From IMG/VR virus record IMGVR_UViG_3300006316_000001, positions 42,816 to 106,815 of that record: a stretch of 64,000 nucleotides of DNA. The stretch is one strand, 5' to 3'. The notes under the pieces were generated by a model. The model was not told where the DNA came from. It made no database searches and saw only the letters and a list, made by a program, of their open reading frames with translations. Shown piece by piece: positions 1 through 6,487 of the stretch. This DNA is from a virus. Each line of letters opens with the position of its first letter. The first letter of the stretch is position 1. A program made the position numbers and the translations under genes.

Positions 1-396
1 TAGTTGATTCTCGGCACTATCCTCATCGGCAGTGACATGGAGAGTTCTAACCAACCTAGCATGTTCTGGTAAGAATACCAATTGAGTGTACCCTTCATGA
101 ACGTGCTCTTCTGGAACATTATACACACCGATGCGAAGTTCTTCATCTTTAAGTTCTTGAGGTTTGAAGAACCAACGACGAAGAGATTGTATTGAATCAA
201 ACCCGAATACATAATCAGATCTGTTATCCCAAATGTCATCCCATATATCACAAAGCTTACCATCTTCTTGAGGTACTGGGTGACGGGAGATATCTTGACT
301 GATAATGTGTCGTGACGACGTTCGGTAGAATCCAGTATTGACATTTGGATGTGCGTTACTTTCTTCTGTTTTGTGTTCAACGCGGTATACAAGCAT
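1..396 (-). CDS. Hypothetical phage protein, 3' end outside window
   Basis: Open leftward frame of 132 codons that starts at ATG 396-394 behind the ribosome site AGGAGCC and runs off the left edge without a stop, so the protein is incomplete. The visible part begins MLVYRVEHKTEES and is rich in charged and aromatic residues. I see no membrane segment or catalytic motif and do not recognise the family. It lies 9 bases downstream of the 406-708 gene and is probably co-transcribed with it from the promoter at 759-787. Confidence 0.75.
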   Translation of the reverse strand, partial: MLVYRVEHKTEESNAHPNVNTGFYRTSSRHIISQDISRHPVPQEDGKLCDIWDDIWDNRSDYVFGFDSIQSLRRWFFKPQELKDEELRIGVYNVPEEHVHEGYTQLVFLPEHARLVRTLHVTADEDSAENQL

Positions 397-405
397 GATA
401 GGCTC

Positions 406-708
406 CTAGTATTTAGAAATGTGTTGTACAGTAACGCGATTCGTACCAGTCTCTCGAACCGCAATCTGAAGCCAATCGTAGTCTTTATTCTTCAGGCTGA
501 ATACACGGTAGCCTTCGTCAAGAAGTGCTCTAGCTGGTTCATCAGGTTGGGCGAAGATTAACTCATTGGTCACTGAGTTGTTCACTTCGTACTCAGAGAT
601 GTAGTCACCTGAATCAGATTTGATTTCAGCGTTCTTACCGCCACCAATAACATTCACAAGGCGCATTGTAGTGCCGCGTGGTATAGTGATATTTAGTTCG
701 TGTTTCAT
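406..708 (-). CDS. Hypothetical protein, first gene after early promoter
   Basis: A 100-residue protein starting MKHELNITIPRGTTM. I chose the ATG at 708 because AAGGCTCC lies just upstream; an earlier in-frame ATG (741) would fall inside the leader hairpin of the promoter at 759-787. The protein looks soluble, with no transmembrane segment or recognisable motif. It is the first gene behind that promoter and is followed by the partial gene at 1-396. Confidence 0.75.
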   Translation of the reverse strand: MKHELNITIPRGTTMRLVNVIGGGKNAEIKSDSGDYISEYEVNNSVTNELIFAQPDEPARALLDEGYRVFSLKNKDYDWLQIAVRETGTNRVTVQHISKY

Positions 709-758
709 AATTGGAGCCTTAATGATTAGGAGGGCTAACAACTAACCCTATAGCAACC

Positions 759-787
759 ATTATACTCTTATTAGCGGAGAAGTAAAG
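759..787 (-). promoter_or_regulatory. Early promoter copy 1 (leftward)
   Basis: On the minus strand the -10 TATAAT is at 764-759 and the -35 CTTTAC at 787-782, with a 17-bp spacer. This is one of nine near-identical leftward promoters in the window. About 10 bases downstream is a leader hairpin (748-732), GGGUUAG-UUG-UUAGCCC, with two G-U pairs. It would drive 406-708 and 1-396. Confidence 0.85.
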
Positions 788-813
788 CTTTTTAGGAAGG
801 TTTTTATGCGAAG

Positions 814-836
814 AGACCCCACTCTAGGTGAGGTCT
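814..836 (-). terminator. Possible terminator hairpin after 847-1197
   Basis: An imperfect inverted repeat (AGACCCCAC, loop TCTA, GGTGAGGTCT) lies between the stop of the 847-1197 gene and early promoter 1. The position fits a terminator for the sigma-factor operon, but no clear U-run follows on the minus strand, so this is weaker than the other terminators here. Confidence 0.4.
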
Positions 837-846
837 GATATTGGTA

Positions 847-1197
847 TTATTTTGAGCTGAGTTTGGGACTAAATTCCTCTTGTTCATAACTCCCATCACG
901 TTGTAGTATTATGGAGATACCATTATCCTTTAGTCTTCTCTCCAATAATTGAAGTTTGTGGCGGAAATCCTTGCGGTCACTCTTAAATGCCCCAAATTTA
1001 CTCCAGTTCAGAATGTTATCCAAGATATCTGCAATACTTGCGGGTGCGGCAGTTACTTTACTGTGTTTGAACATTAATATCTTGCCCGTTTCTCTATCTC
1101 GAAGACACGCTTCAATTTGGTCATGACCAACATACGAGAACATCTCAACACGACCTTCAACAATGAATGTACCTTCCTTATCATATTTACAAGACAT
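847..1197 (-). CDS. Hypothetical protein
   Basis: A 116-residue protein beginning MSCKYDKEGTFIVEGRV. I prefer ATG 1197 (AAGGG six bases upstream) over the in-frame TTG at 1203. The first half resembles a small beta-rich fold and the second half is charged and helical; I recognise no family. It starts just past the stop of the sigma-factor gene (1200) and closes that operon. Confidence 0.75.
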   Translation of the reverse strand: MSCKYDKEGTFIVEGRVEMFSYVGHDQIEACLRDRETGKILMFKHSKVTAAPASIADILDNILNWSKFGAFKSDRKDFRHKLQLLERRLKDNGISIILQRDGSYEQEEFSPKLSSK

Positions 1198-1199
1198 AA

Positions 1200-2108
1200 T
1201 CAACCCTTATTATCTTCAGTGATGAAATCATCAAAGTGAACATCAGCCAAGTCAACGTAGAATCGAAGTTTCGATAAGCCATCATTTTGAAGTTGACGGA
1301 TTCGTTCTCGTGTTAGACCGAAGTGTTGACCACACTCTTCTAGTGTTTGATCTTCAAAGTAGCGCATTCTGATGATCTCGGAAATGCGAGGTTTGATCAC
1401 ACCAAGATAAGTGTTCACATATTTATTGAATGCTTCAGGATCAACATTCAGCGCGTTACCATCTTCATCGGCTATGTGATCGTGATGATCTAAGAAGTCC
1501 ATAGGTTTACCATCGTCACCTTCAACGATTAGTTCATCGAAGCCTCTGATCGAACCACACATGAGTTTGATTGCGCTTCGGATAGACGTTCTAGTCAGAC
1601 ATGATTCATTGAGGTTCTTTTCTTTGACGTACGCAGAAATGATGTCAATGGCATCAACAGAATCAACAACCGTATTGGCTTGGCGAAGAGCTGCACGGGA
1701 AACCTGCATAGCACGACCAATGTGAACAGGATATCTCATGAATTGGTCAACGTGACCTTCCATCATGTATCGTACTATACTCTGACGAATCCATTGCATT
1801 GAGTACGTTGATAGTTTGAAGCCGCTTTGAATGTCGAATTTATCGATAGCGATCATCAGACCCATCATACCTTGGTTAAATAGGTCAAGGTAAAACTCCT
1901 CACGGCCAGCACCTGAATATTTTCTGGCCATCTTACTAACCAGTTTGATATTGTGCTTGATCAGCTCATCGCGAGCCCAAGCAACCTGACCCTGTTGCCA
2001 TAAATCGATTAGGATTAGCTCACGCCCTTTCTCAAGAACGGAATGATCCATGTAAGGTTTGAACATCTCAGGAAGTTCAATTCTAACTACTTTTTGTTTA
2101 GCTCTCAT
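1200..2108 (-). CDS. Phage-encoded sigma-70 family RNA polymerase sigma factor
   Basis: A 302-residue protein with the order of a sigma-70 factor. Region 2 is at about residues 45-120 (core DLFNQGMMGLMIAIDKF, then FKLSTYSMQWIRQSIVRYM, the -10 recognition and melting segment). Region 4 is near the C terminus, with the helix-turn-helix LEECGQHFGLTRERIRQLQ. It should redirect host RNA polymerase core to phage promoters; which ones is unknown. The start at 2108 has GGGAGT upstream and overlaps the previous stop by four bases (ATGA), so it is translationally coupled. The gene sits in the leftward operon of promoter copy 2, so the factor is made early and may serve the rightward late genes (inference). 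Confidence 0.9.
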   Translation of the reverse strand: MRAKQKVVRIELPEMFKPYMDHSVLEKGRELILIDLWQQGQVAWARDELIKHNIKLVSKMARKYSGAGREEFYLDLFNQGMMGLMIAIDKFDIQSGFKLSTYSMQWIRQSIVRYMMEGHVDQFMRYPVHIGRAMQVSRAALRQANTVVDSVDAIDIISAYVKEKNLNESCLTRTSIRSAIKLMCGSIRGFDELIVEGDDGKPMDFLDHHDHIADEDGNALNVDPEAFNKYVNTYLGVIKPRISEIIRMRYFEDQTLEECGQHFGLTRERIRQLQNDGLSKLRFYVDLADVHFDDFITEDNKG

Positions 2109-2371
2109 ACTACGGACTCCCTGCATCCAATTAGAGAAATGTCTTCTTCGTCCTTATCTTCGAAAAATACGATATCAAGACCTTTTATCTTAAAATAATT
2201 TTTATTGGCGGTAACTTCGGCACCACCATTTTCAAACTGATCAGAAACGGCTTCAGCGTACGCAACCTGCCAATCATCATGGCTGAGTGAAACTGTCATA
2301 TCACATCTACCCATTTCTTCATATCGCTTTATGATGTATTTGAGTAGTGACATAGAGAATAAGATTTCCAT
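2105..2371 (-). CDS. Hypothetical protein
   Basis: An 88-residue protein starting MEILFSMSLLKYII at ATG 2371, which shares a base with the preceding stop; a G-rich ribosome site lies about 8 bases upstream. An alternative in-frame ATG at 2386 is less well spaced. The sequence is acidic, with no recognised motif. It couples by an ATGA overlap to the sigma-factor gene, so the two are expressed together. Confidence 0.7.
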   Translation of the reverse strand: MEILFSMSLLKYIIKRYEEMGRCDMTVSLSHDDWQVAYAEAVSDQFENGGAEVTANKNYFKIKGLDIVFFEDKDEEDISLIGCRESVV

Positions 2372-2577
2372 TACGCTTTCCCCCATTTAAACATTCCAGT
2401 AACCATATCTTGCCCCATCCCAACACCATCAATGAATCCGGATAACTCCGCTTCGGACCAAAACTGCTTTGACCAATCAGTTCCATTCAGCGTCAAGAGT
2501 GCGCAGTACTCTCCTTGTGGGGTGGTTTCAGTTTTGATGGTAAACCCACACAAACCAGCCTTAGCATTTAATTCCAT
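2371..2577 (-). CDS. Hypothetical small protein
   Basis: A 68-residue protein beginning MELNAKAGLCGFTIKTE and ending in FKWGKA. The start at 2577 follows the previous stop (2579-2581) directly and AAGGA lies about 11 bases upstream. No family is recognised. It is translationally chained between the Imm-like gene and the 2105-2371 gene. Confidence 0.7.
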   Translation of the reverse strand: MELNAKAGLCGFTIKTETTPQGEYCALLTLNGTDWSKQFWSEAELSGFIDGVGMGQDMVTGMFKWGKA

Positions 2578-2578
2578 G

Positions 2579-2767
2579 TTATGAATCCTTCTTGGTATTA
2601 TCCGTGAAGCACCACACAATGGCCACTAACCAGAAGATTCCGGTGAACAGTCCAATAATGTTGCAAATAAGAATTGCAGCCGCGCTGTTGTGTTTTCGGT
2701 AGCAAGCTATGATCATTGGAGCGAACGCCAATACCGCAACCACTATAAGTAAAATTGTTGAAGCCAT
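2579..2767 (-). CDS. imm: Superinfection immunity protein (T4 Imm-like)
   Basis: A 62-residue protein with two hydrophobic segments (residues about 4-20 and 32-53) around a short basic loop, YRKHNSA. The pattern 'P-I-I-A-C-Y-R-K-H-N ... C-N-I-I-G-L-F-T-G-I-F-W-L-V-A-I-V-W' matches the small superinfection-immunity family typified by T4 Imm, inner-membrane proteins that block DNA entry of related phages. It is expressed early, in the operon with the sigma factor, which suits a role right after infection. Family assignment is from motif memory; a generic small membrane protein is the alternative. Confidence 0.75.
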   Translation of the reverse strand: MASTILLIVVAVLAFAPMIIACYRKHNSAAAILICNIIGLFTGIFWLVAIVWCFTDNTKKDS

Positions 2768-2771
2768 GATT

Positions 2772-3023
2772 CTATCCTCTCATCTCATCGATGACAAATT
2801 GTAATCTATTCAGTTCGGCTTCCGAGGCACCTTTGAGGAAAGCTCTGATGCGCACTCGGGAACCCAGTGTTCGTTTGTTCTCAGAAGGTGCCGCTGTAGC
2901 ACTTTCCTTTACCTTTTTAGCCTTAGTTGGTTTTGCTTCATGCATTTCATTAAGTAAGGCGGTCAGTTGCTTCTCCGCATTCTTATGTGAGGCAGGCTTT
3001 GGACCAATATTAAACATATTCAT
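2772..3023 (-). CDS. Hypothetical protein, first gene of sigma-factor operon
   Basis: An 83-residue protein starting MNMFNIGPKP. It is Lys/Ala-rich in the middle (about residues 30-50) and ends with a predicted helix rich in Leu and Glu. It follows the leader of promoter copy 2 and is 4 bases from the imm-like gene. A second ATG at 3017 could be the start. The basic, low-complexity centre could bind nucleic acid or RNA polymerase; that is speculation. Confidence 0.7.
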   Translation of the reverse strand: MNMFNIGPKPASHKNAEKQLTALLNEMHEAKPTKAKKVKESATAAPSENKRTLGSRVRIRAFLKGASEAELNRLQFVIDEMRG

Positions 3024-3083
3024 TTAGTTACCCTTATATAAGAAGGGAAGCTGTTAACCTTAACGCTTTACCCTATAGCAACC

Positions 3084-3112
3084 ATTATACTCTTATAGTT
3101 TTAGAAGTAAAG
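3084..3112 (-). promoter_or_regulatory. Early promoter copy 2 (leftward)
   Basis: The minus-strand -10 TATAAT is at 3089-3084 and the -35 CTTTAC at 3112-3107, with a 17-bp spacer. The leader hairpin at 3073-3045 reads GGG-UA-AAGC-GUUAA-GG-UUAAC-A-GCUU-CCC, with both arms changed together relative to other copies. It drives 2772-3023 through 847-1197, including the sigma factor. Confidence 0.85.
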
Positions 3113-3257
3113 CCTTTTATTAAAGTTTTTTAATGTTCTGATCGCTGCTTTGGGTCTCTATTGAAATGTTCCGTTTACATTTTTTTCTTTTTTAGTTTCC
3201 GATATTCTTGTCTCTAATTCTCTCTATTATATTATAACCCCCGTTATTTTCCTCCGG

Positions 3258-3289
3258 AACGATCAAACGATCATACGATCATTCAATCA
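3258..3289. repeat. Four tandem 8-bp iterons
   Basis: The units read AACGATCA, AACGATCA, TACGATCA and TTCAATCA without gaps. The first three differ at one base and the fourth is degenerate. Tandem iterons of this kind bind initiator or regulatory proteins; no initiator gene is adjacent. Confidence 0.75.
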
Positions 3290-3348
3290 TTCCTTCGAAA
3301 AGGTCACGGACACGCTCACGCGCATCCTTAGACGTTCAACTGATAAAA

Positions 3349-3463
3349 GCATGCTCGCGTAGCGACTGTGCACAGCACAGCACAGCACTACACTCCCACA
3401 ACATTCAACAACATCTCACCAGAACATTCCTTATATTTCCCACACACACGCGCGCGAGCATGC
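3349..3463. repeat. Widely spaced 11-bp inverted repeat
   Basis: GCATGCTCGCG at 3349-3359 is exactly reverse-complemented by CGCGAGCATGC at 3453-3463. The 93-base interval carries the CACAG repeat and a CA-rich stretch. It could form a large stem or be paired protein sites. Confidence 0.7.
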
Positions 3464-3510
3464 ACACGAGAGAGACACTCGATATGACCCAGAATGCCAG
3501 TTTAAGTGAA

Positions 3511-3541
3511 TTTCAATAGAAGGCTAATAGGAAGGAAAGTG
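3511..3541 (+). repeat. 31-bp direct repeat, copy A
   Basis: Begins TTTCAATAGAAGGCTAATAG and matches 4780-4810 at 30 of 31 bases. It lies 85 bases upstream of the capsid-paralogue start. With copy B upstream of the endonuclease VII gene, it is best read as a duplicated leader or promoter element, perhaps for the phage sigma factor (inference). No canonical -10 is inside. Confidence 0.75.
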
Positions 3542-3625
3542 TGCTTTTTAAAACACGCGACCTTTCATTTTATTGATGGGATAATTCGATTACCCCATAT
3601 CAAAACTAATGAGTGGGGAAATGAC

Positions 3626-4750
3626 ATGCATTTCAATAAGAAACTGAGAGCTATTGTTCTCGAAGCCGCACCACAACTGAAGGAATCCATTCTTGAAGTT
3701 TTGAAAGCGGATAATGGTGAGATGAAGCTTGACCTTTCACGTAAGGTTAAACTTGACGACTCACTAAAGCTTAATGTTAAAACATTGGCGATCGGTGGTA
3801 CTGGTGGTGAAGCCCTAGCTATCGATGAATTGTTAATGGCTGATATCACAGATCGTGCTATTAACCAATTCTCAGGTATTTTTACTGACCTTGATATTTC
3901 AGTGATCAATTCAGTGAATCATCGCGGTCTTGTGGAGTTAAATTCTCTTGGTGTAACTAAAGGCGTTGAAAACGTTCCTGGTCTACCACAGTCTATGACT
4001 CCAACTGGTGAACTTGGTCAGCTTGTATCTCAGGTAGGTAAGGCTGCTATCATTACTTTTGTTTCGCAAGAAGCAGTGCGTGATACGATGAATGGAGATT
4101 CGGTTTCTCTATGGGATTATATAGTTGAATCGGCTGCGCGCCAAATCGTACATTACTTCTCTATTCAGATCATCGCTGGAGATGGTAAACCTGACCGTCT
4201 TCGTGGCTTGGTATCTTCTAAGCGTATTGATGATGAAGAATCACTGAAGCCTGATCATGAACGTGACCCAGATTTTCTGCAAGTCAAACTATCAGGTGTC
4301 GATGGTGATTTTGGTACTGACGATAAGACAGCAGTTGAGAACATTGTATTTTTCTTGAACTCGGTTCCTTCGAAGAATCGTGCCAATAGTAAAGTGTATA
4401 TGAACTCAACAACTCACGCTGCGATTGAACTTCTTTCTTCTACGTCACCTCGTTTACGATTTGATGAAAAGGTTGTCGATGGTCAACTGGTTACTACCGT
4501 TAATGGTTTTGTAATCTCTCTTGACGATATGATGCCTAATATGGATATGGGCTCAATCCCTATGTTGGTTGGCGATATTAATGCCGCTATTGAGTTTGCT
4601 TGGCACGACAAACAAACTGTCGTTGACCCATTCTCGATTGACGGTGCTATTAAATATAGTCAGTTCCCGCGTGCTTCAGAGCGTATGAAAGATAATACCG
4701 CTTTACGAGCCTTCAAAATGTCAGCTGAAGCGATTCCTGCTCCTAATTAA
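3626..4750 (+). CDS. Second HK97-type major capsid protein homologue, short N terminus
   Basis: A 374-residue paralogue of the main capsid protein at 12958-14211. Shared blocks in order are AIGGTGGEALAIDE (residues 55-68), NHRGLVELNSLGVTKGVENV, GDGKPDRLRGLVSSKR, a central AVENIVFFLNSVPS segment and the C-terminal VDPFSIDGAIKYSQFPR. The segment before the first block is about 50 residues shorter than in the main protein, so most of the coiled-coil delta (scaffolding) domain is missing. A stretch of about 36 nucleotides around GGEALAIDE is almost identical in both genes. I chose ATG 3626 (GTGGGG upstream); an upstream GTG at 3506 would translate the direct repeat and is unlikely. It could be a minor capsid or decoy subunit. 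It stands alone, with no protease or portal beside it. Confidence 0.85.
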   Translation: MHFNKKLRAIVLEAAPQLKESILEVLKADNGEMKLDLSRKVKLDDSLKLNVKTLAIGGTGGEALAIDELLMADITDRAINQFSGIFTDLDISVINSVNHRGLVELNSLGVTKGVENVPGLPQSMTPTGELGQLVSQVGKAAIITFVSQEAVRDTMNGDSVSLWDYIVESAARQIVHYFSIQIIAGDGKPDRLRGLVSSKRIDDEESLKPDHERDPDFLQVKLSGVDGDFGTDDKTAVENIVFFLNSVPSKNRANSKVYMNSTTHAAIELLSSTSPRLRFDEKVVDGQLVTTVNGFVISLDDMMPNMDMGSIPMLVGDINAAIEFAWHDKQTVVDPFSIDGAIKYSQFPRASERMKDNTALRAFKMSAEAIPAPN

Positions 4751-4779
4751 AACTTGGGTTCAGAAACACAGTTATAGGT

Positions 4780-4810
4780 TTTCAATAGAAGGCTAATAGG
4801 AAGGGAAGTG
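4780..4810 (+). repeat. 31-bp direct repeat, copy B
   Basis: Matches copy A (3511-3541) with one A/G difference, preceded in both by a similar CAGTT-containing stretch. It lies 30 bases past the capsid-paralogue stop and 231 bases before the endonuclease VII gene. Confidence 0.75.
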
Positions 4811-5040
4811 CCGCAACCTTTTAGGTGTTAGCGCAGTTACATTATCACTACTGACTTTGACCCTTCAAACTATGGTGAACAATTCTGGGATGTCTAATTG
4901 AGCGTGATAAGCTCGACCCGAACATGAAAAATTCCCAGAGCCGTAGACCCCCATTTACGACGAGTGTGTTGGGGAATGCCTCGTCGTATCTTACCTTTGA
5001 ACACTTTTCCCCTTCGGGTTGAGTATCCAAAGGTAAGGTT
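4811..5040 (+). ncRNA. Hairpin-rich leader before endonuclease VII gene
   Basis: A noncoding stretch with nested inverted repeats. CTGGGA (about 4892) pairs with TCCCAG and encloses GAGC/GCTC. ACGACGA (about 4958) pairs with TCGTCGT. TTACCTTTG (about 5000) pairs with CAAAGGTAA just before the start codon, so the ribosome site AAGGTAAGG would be sequestered in a stem. It may be a structured 5' untranslated region that controls translation; no known riboswitch class is recognised. Confidence 0.45.
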
Positions 5041-5520
5041 ATGAAAAGAATAACAAACAACCAAAAAGAAATGTGGAGACTTTTCCTCCACGATAAGCAG
5101 AAAGGGATATGCCCACTTTGTGGAACTTATATTTCTCTCTGTAATGAAGACGGTAAGGATGAGTCCGTATTGGACCATGACCATGATACAGGTCGTATCC
5201 GTGCCGTTCTCCATCGCAGCTGTAACTCTGCTGAGGGTAGAATTCTGAACTTCGCTGATAAGCGGTGTCGGAGTGAAGACCCTAAATCGTTCTTGGTCAA
5301 CATGGTGAAATATTGGGAAGCTGATTACAGTCATCACCCATTCCACCCTGACCATACTATTGAGGAAGAAGATGAACGTCTGAAATTGAAGCGCAAACTG
5401 AAGAACTTGAAGGCAGCACATGCCATCGATAAAACCAAAAAGCGCATCGCTGAATTGTCAGAAATCATCAAAGCGAGTATCGAACTTGTTCCTCCACCTT
5501 CTGAATGGTTTAAAAAGTGA
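5041..5520 (+). CDS. Recombination endonuclease VII-like Holliday junction nuclease
   Basis: A 159-residue His-Me finger nuclease. The zinc-binding pair CPLC is near residue 24, and the second pair lies in the conserved core VLDHDHDTGRIRAVLHRSCN followed by SAEGRI (about residues 47-75), the signature of the T4 gp49 family. A charged coiled-coil tail (residues 105-150) could dimerise. The family resolves branched DNA before packaging. The start ATG 5041 has AAGGTAAGG immediately upstream, inside a predicted hairpin. It is the first gene after repeat copy B and is followed by a 77-residue protein. Confidence 0.88.
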   Translation: MKRITNNQKEMWRLFLHDKQKGICPLCGTYISLCNEDGKDESVLDHDHDTGRIRAVLHRSCNSAEGRILNFADKRCRSEDPKSFLVNMVKYWEADYSHHPFHPDHTIEEEDERLKLKRKLKNLKAAHAIDKTKKRIAELSEIIKASIELVPPPSEWFKK

Positions 5521-5527
5521 GTGCACT

Positions 5528-5761
5528 ATGAATGGTAAAATTCCTGAGCGTGGCTATTTCGGTAGTAGCTCGAAGATGCTTGCACTCACTGATGATTTCA
5601 TTTCTGGTATCCGTCAGAAATGTAAAGAGCGCAAGTTGAAATTCAGCTTCCAGAAGAAAGACGATTACACAACCGATTTCCAAATTGGTTATGATCTATA
5701 TCGTTTGTCTAATAATGGTACGAGCGCATCGACCCAATTTTTGGGCACAATGAAATTCTAG
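5528..5761 (+). CDS. Hypothetical protein
   Basis: A 77-residue protein beginning MNGKIPERGYFGSSSKML. It starts 7 bases after the endonuclease stop with GAGTG upstream, and the last base of its TAG stop is the first base of tRNA-Asn. The basic central part (KCKERKLKFSFQKKDD) suggests nucleic-acid binding, but no family is recognised. Confidence 0.75.
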   Translation: MNGKIPERGYFGSSSKMLALTDDFISGIRQKCKERKLKFSFQKKDDYTTDFQIGYDLYRLSNNGTSASTQFLGTMKF

Positions 5762-5836
5762 GACGGTTAGCTCAGTAGGTAGAGCAGTGGACTGTTAATC
5801 CATTGGCCACAGGTTCAAGTCCTGTACTGTCCGCCA
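5761..5836 (+). tRNA. tRNA-Asn (anticodon GTT), CCA encoded
   Basis: A complete 76-nt cloverleaf. The acceptor stem is GGACGGT/ACTGTCC, the D arm contains AGCTCAGTAGGTAGAGC, the anticodon loop is CTGTTAA with anticodon GTT, the T loop is TTCAAGT and the CCA end is encoded. It overlaps the stop codon of the preceding gene by one base. Confidence 0.97.
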
Positions 5837-6014
5837 GTTTCGGTAAAGTATCTCACCTGATCAGTTAGTGAAAATCCGAAGTCACCTTTTAAGAATCTAG
5901 AGTCTATGAAGGTGATGGAGCGGGGCATCTCCTAAACTGCCCAACAATGTTGCATTAAATGAAGTTCCTGACAGTCAGGAAGTGAATGTTCACTACTGGA
6001 CAGCTTCATTTAAT
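5837..6014 (+). ncRNA. Hairpin-rich noncoding segment with a three-way-junction-like element
   Basis: Several inverted repeats follow the tRNA in series: TTCGG/CCGAA enclosing TCAC/GTGA; TCACCTT/AAGGTGA; GGGCA/TGCCC; CAACA/TGTTG. The last unit is the clearest. An 11-bp perfect outer stem (5954-5964 with 6004-6014) encloses two hairpins, TTCCTGA-CAG-TCAGGAA (5965-5981) and GTGAATGTTCAC (5982-5993). This looks like a folded RNA, but matches no class I know. Confidence 0.5.
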
Positions 6015-6380
6015 CATCGCTTTCTTAGCTGAGTTGGTTTAGTGGGACTCAGACCCAAGAGCCATTTCAAAATATGATTTGCAAAAAGAAAACACCTCCA
6101 CAAACTAGGATATCCGAGTGGTATAAATGGTGCGGTAAAAGTCCGAAGTATCCGCGAATTAATTTCATGCATCCTGAGATTTACAGGCTTCACGAAATCA
6201 TGTGTGTAAGAGCAGGTCGTTTCGCCCCCAAACGTTGTGTGGGGCATAATTTAAGCATTCTTCAACCACTTATAGTTGGCCACCGTATTGTGGTGTCTCA
6301 CTGGAGAGTGTTTAAATTATCTACATTCAGTTCGCCAGAAGTAACTTTTCAAAAGTGCGGTGGTGCTGAATGTTTCATTT
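6015..6380 (+). other. Noncoding interval with tRNA-like fragment
   Basis: About 366 bases between the folded element and the second tRNA. At 6021-6065 there is a D-arm-like piece (TAGCTGAGTTGGTTTAGT) followed by GGG-ACTCAGA-CCC, like an anticodon arm, but no T arm or matching acceptor stem, so it may be a decayed tRNA. An open frame at 6074-6388 has no ribosome site and runs into the tRNA-Met-like gene. I do not accept it as a gene. Confidence 0.4.
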
Positions 6381-6458
6381 GTGCCTAAAGCTCATTAGGT
6401 ATGAGCCGTCGCCTCATAAGCGAAGGGTAGATGGGTTCGAATCCCTCTAGGCGCACCA
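6381..6458 (+). tRNA. tRNA-Met-like (anticodon CAT), imperfect T stem
   Basis: A 78-nt cloverleaf with acceptor GTGCCTA/TAGGCGC, D arm GCTC/GAGC, anticodon loop CTCATAA (CAT), T loop TTCGAAT and encoded CCA. The T stem pairs cleanly only as GA(T)GGG/CCCTC with a bulged T, and the outermost anticodon-stem pair is mismatched. CAT could mean elongator or initiator Met, or Ile after lysidine modification. It may be functional or starting to decay. Confidence 0.8.
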
Positions 6459-6487
6459 CTCCAATGTTTGACTATTCAGAGGTATCT

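Larger units (their letters stand above)
3113..3510. other. Strand-switch intergenic region, no gene; candidate origin/control region
   Basis: No convincing coding frame is present. The region separates leftward early genes from rightward genes. It contains a pyrimidine-rich stretch (about 3178-3240), four tandem 8-bp iterons (3258-3289), a CACAG-type tandem repeat (about 3368-3388), alternating CACACACGCGCGCG (about 3440-3456) and an 11-bp inverted repeat pair at 3349-3359 and 3453-3463. These are typical of origins, packaging/terminus regions or complex control regions; which one is not decidable by eye. Confidence 0.5.

Noticed and set aside
3506-3625. GTG-initiated N-terminal extension of the capsid paralogue
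   Set aside because: It would translate the 31-bp direct repeat and has no ribosome site; ATG 3626 with GTGGGG upstream fits better.
6021-6065. tRNA with a TCA anticodon that could read UGA
   Set aside because: No acceptor stem or T arm can be built around the D-arm-like piece, so it cannot be a working tRNA.
6074-6388. 104-residue open frame between the two tRNA genes
   Set aside because: No ribosome site, unusual Cys/Trp/Pro-rich composition, and it ends inside the tRNA-Met-like gene; treated as noncoding.
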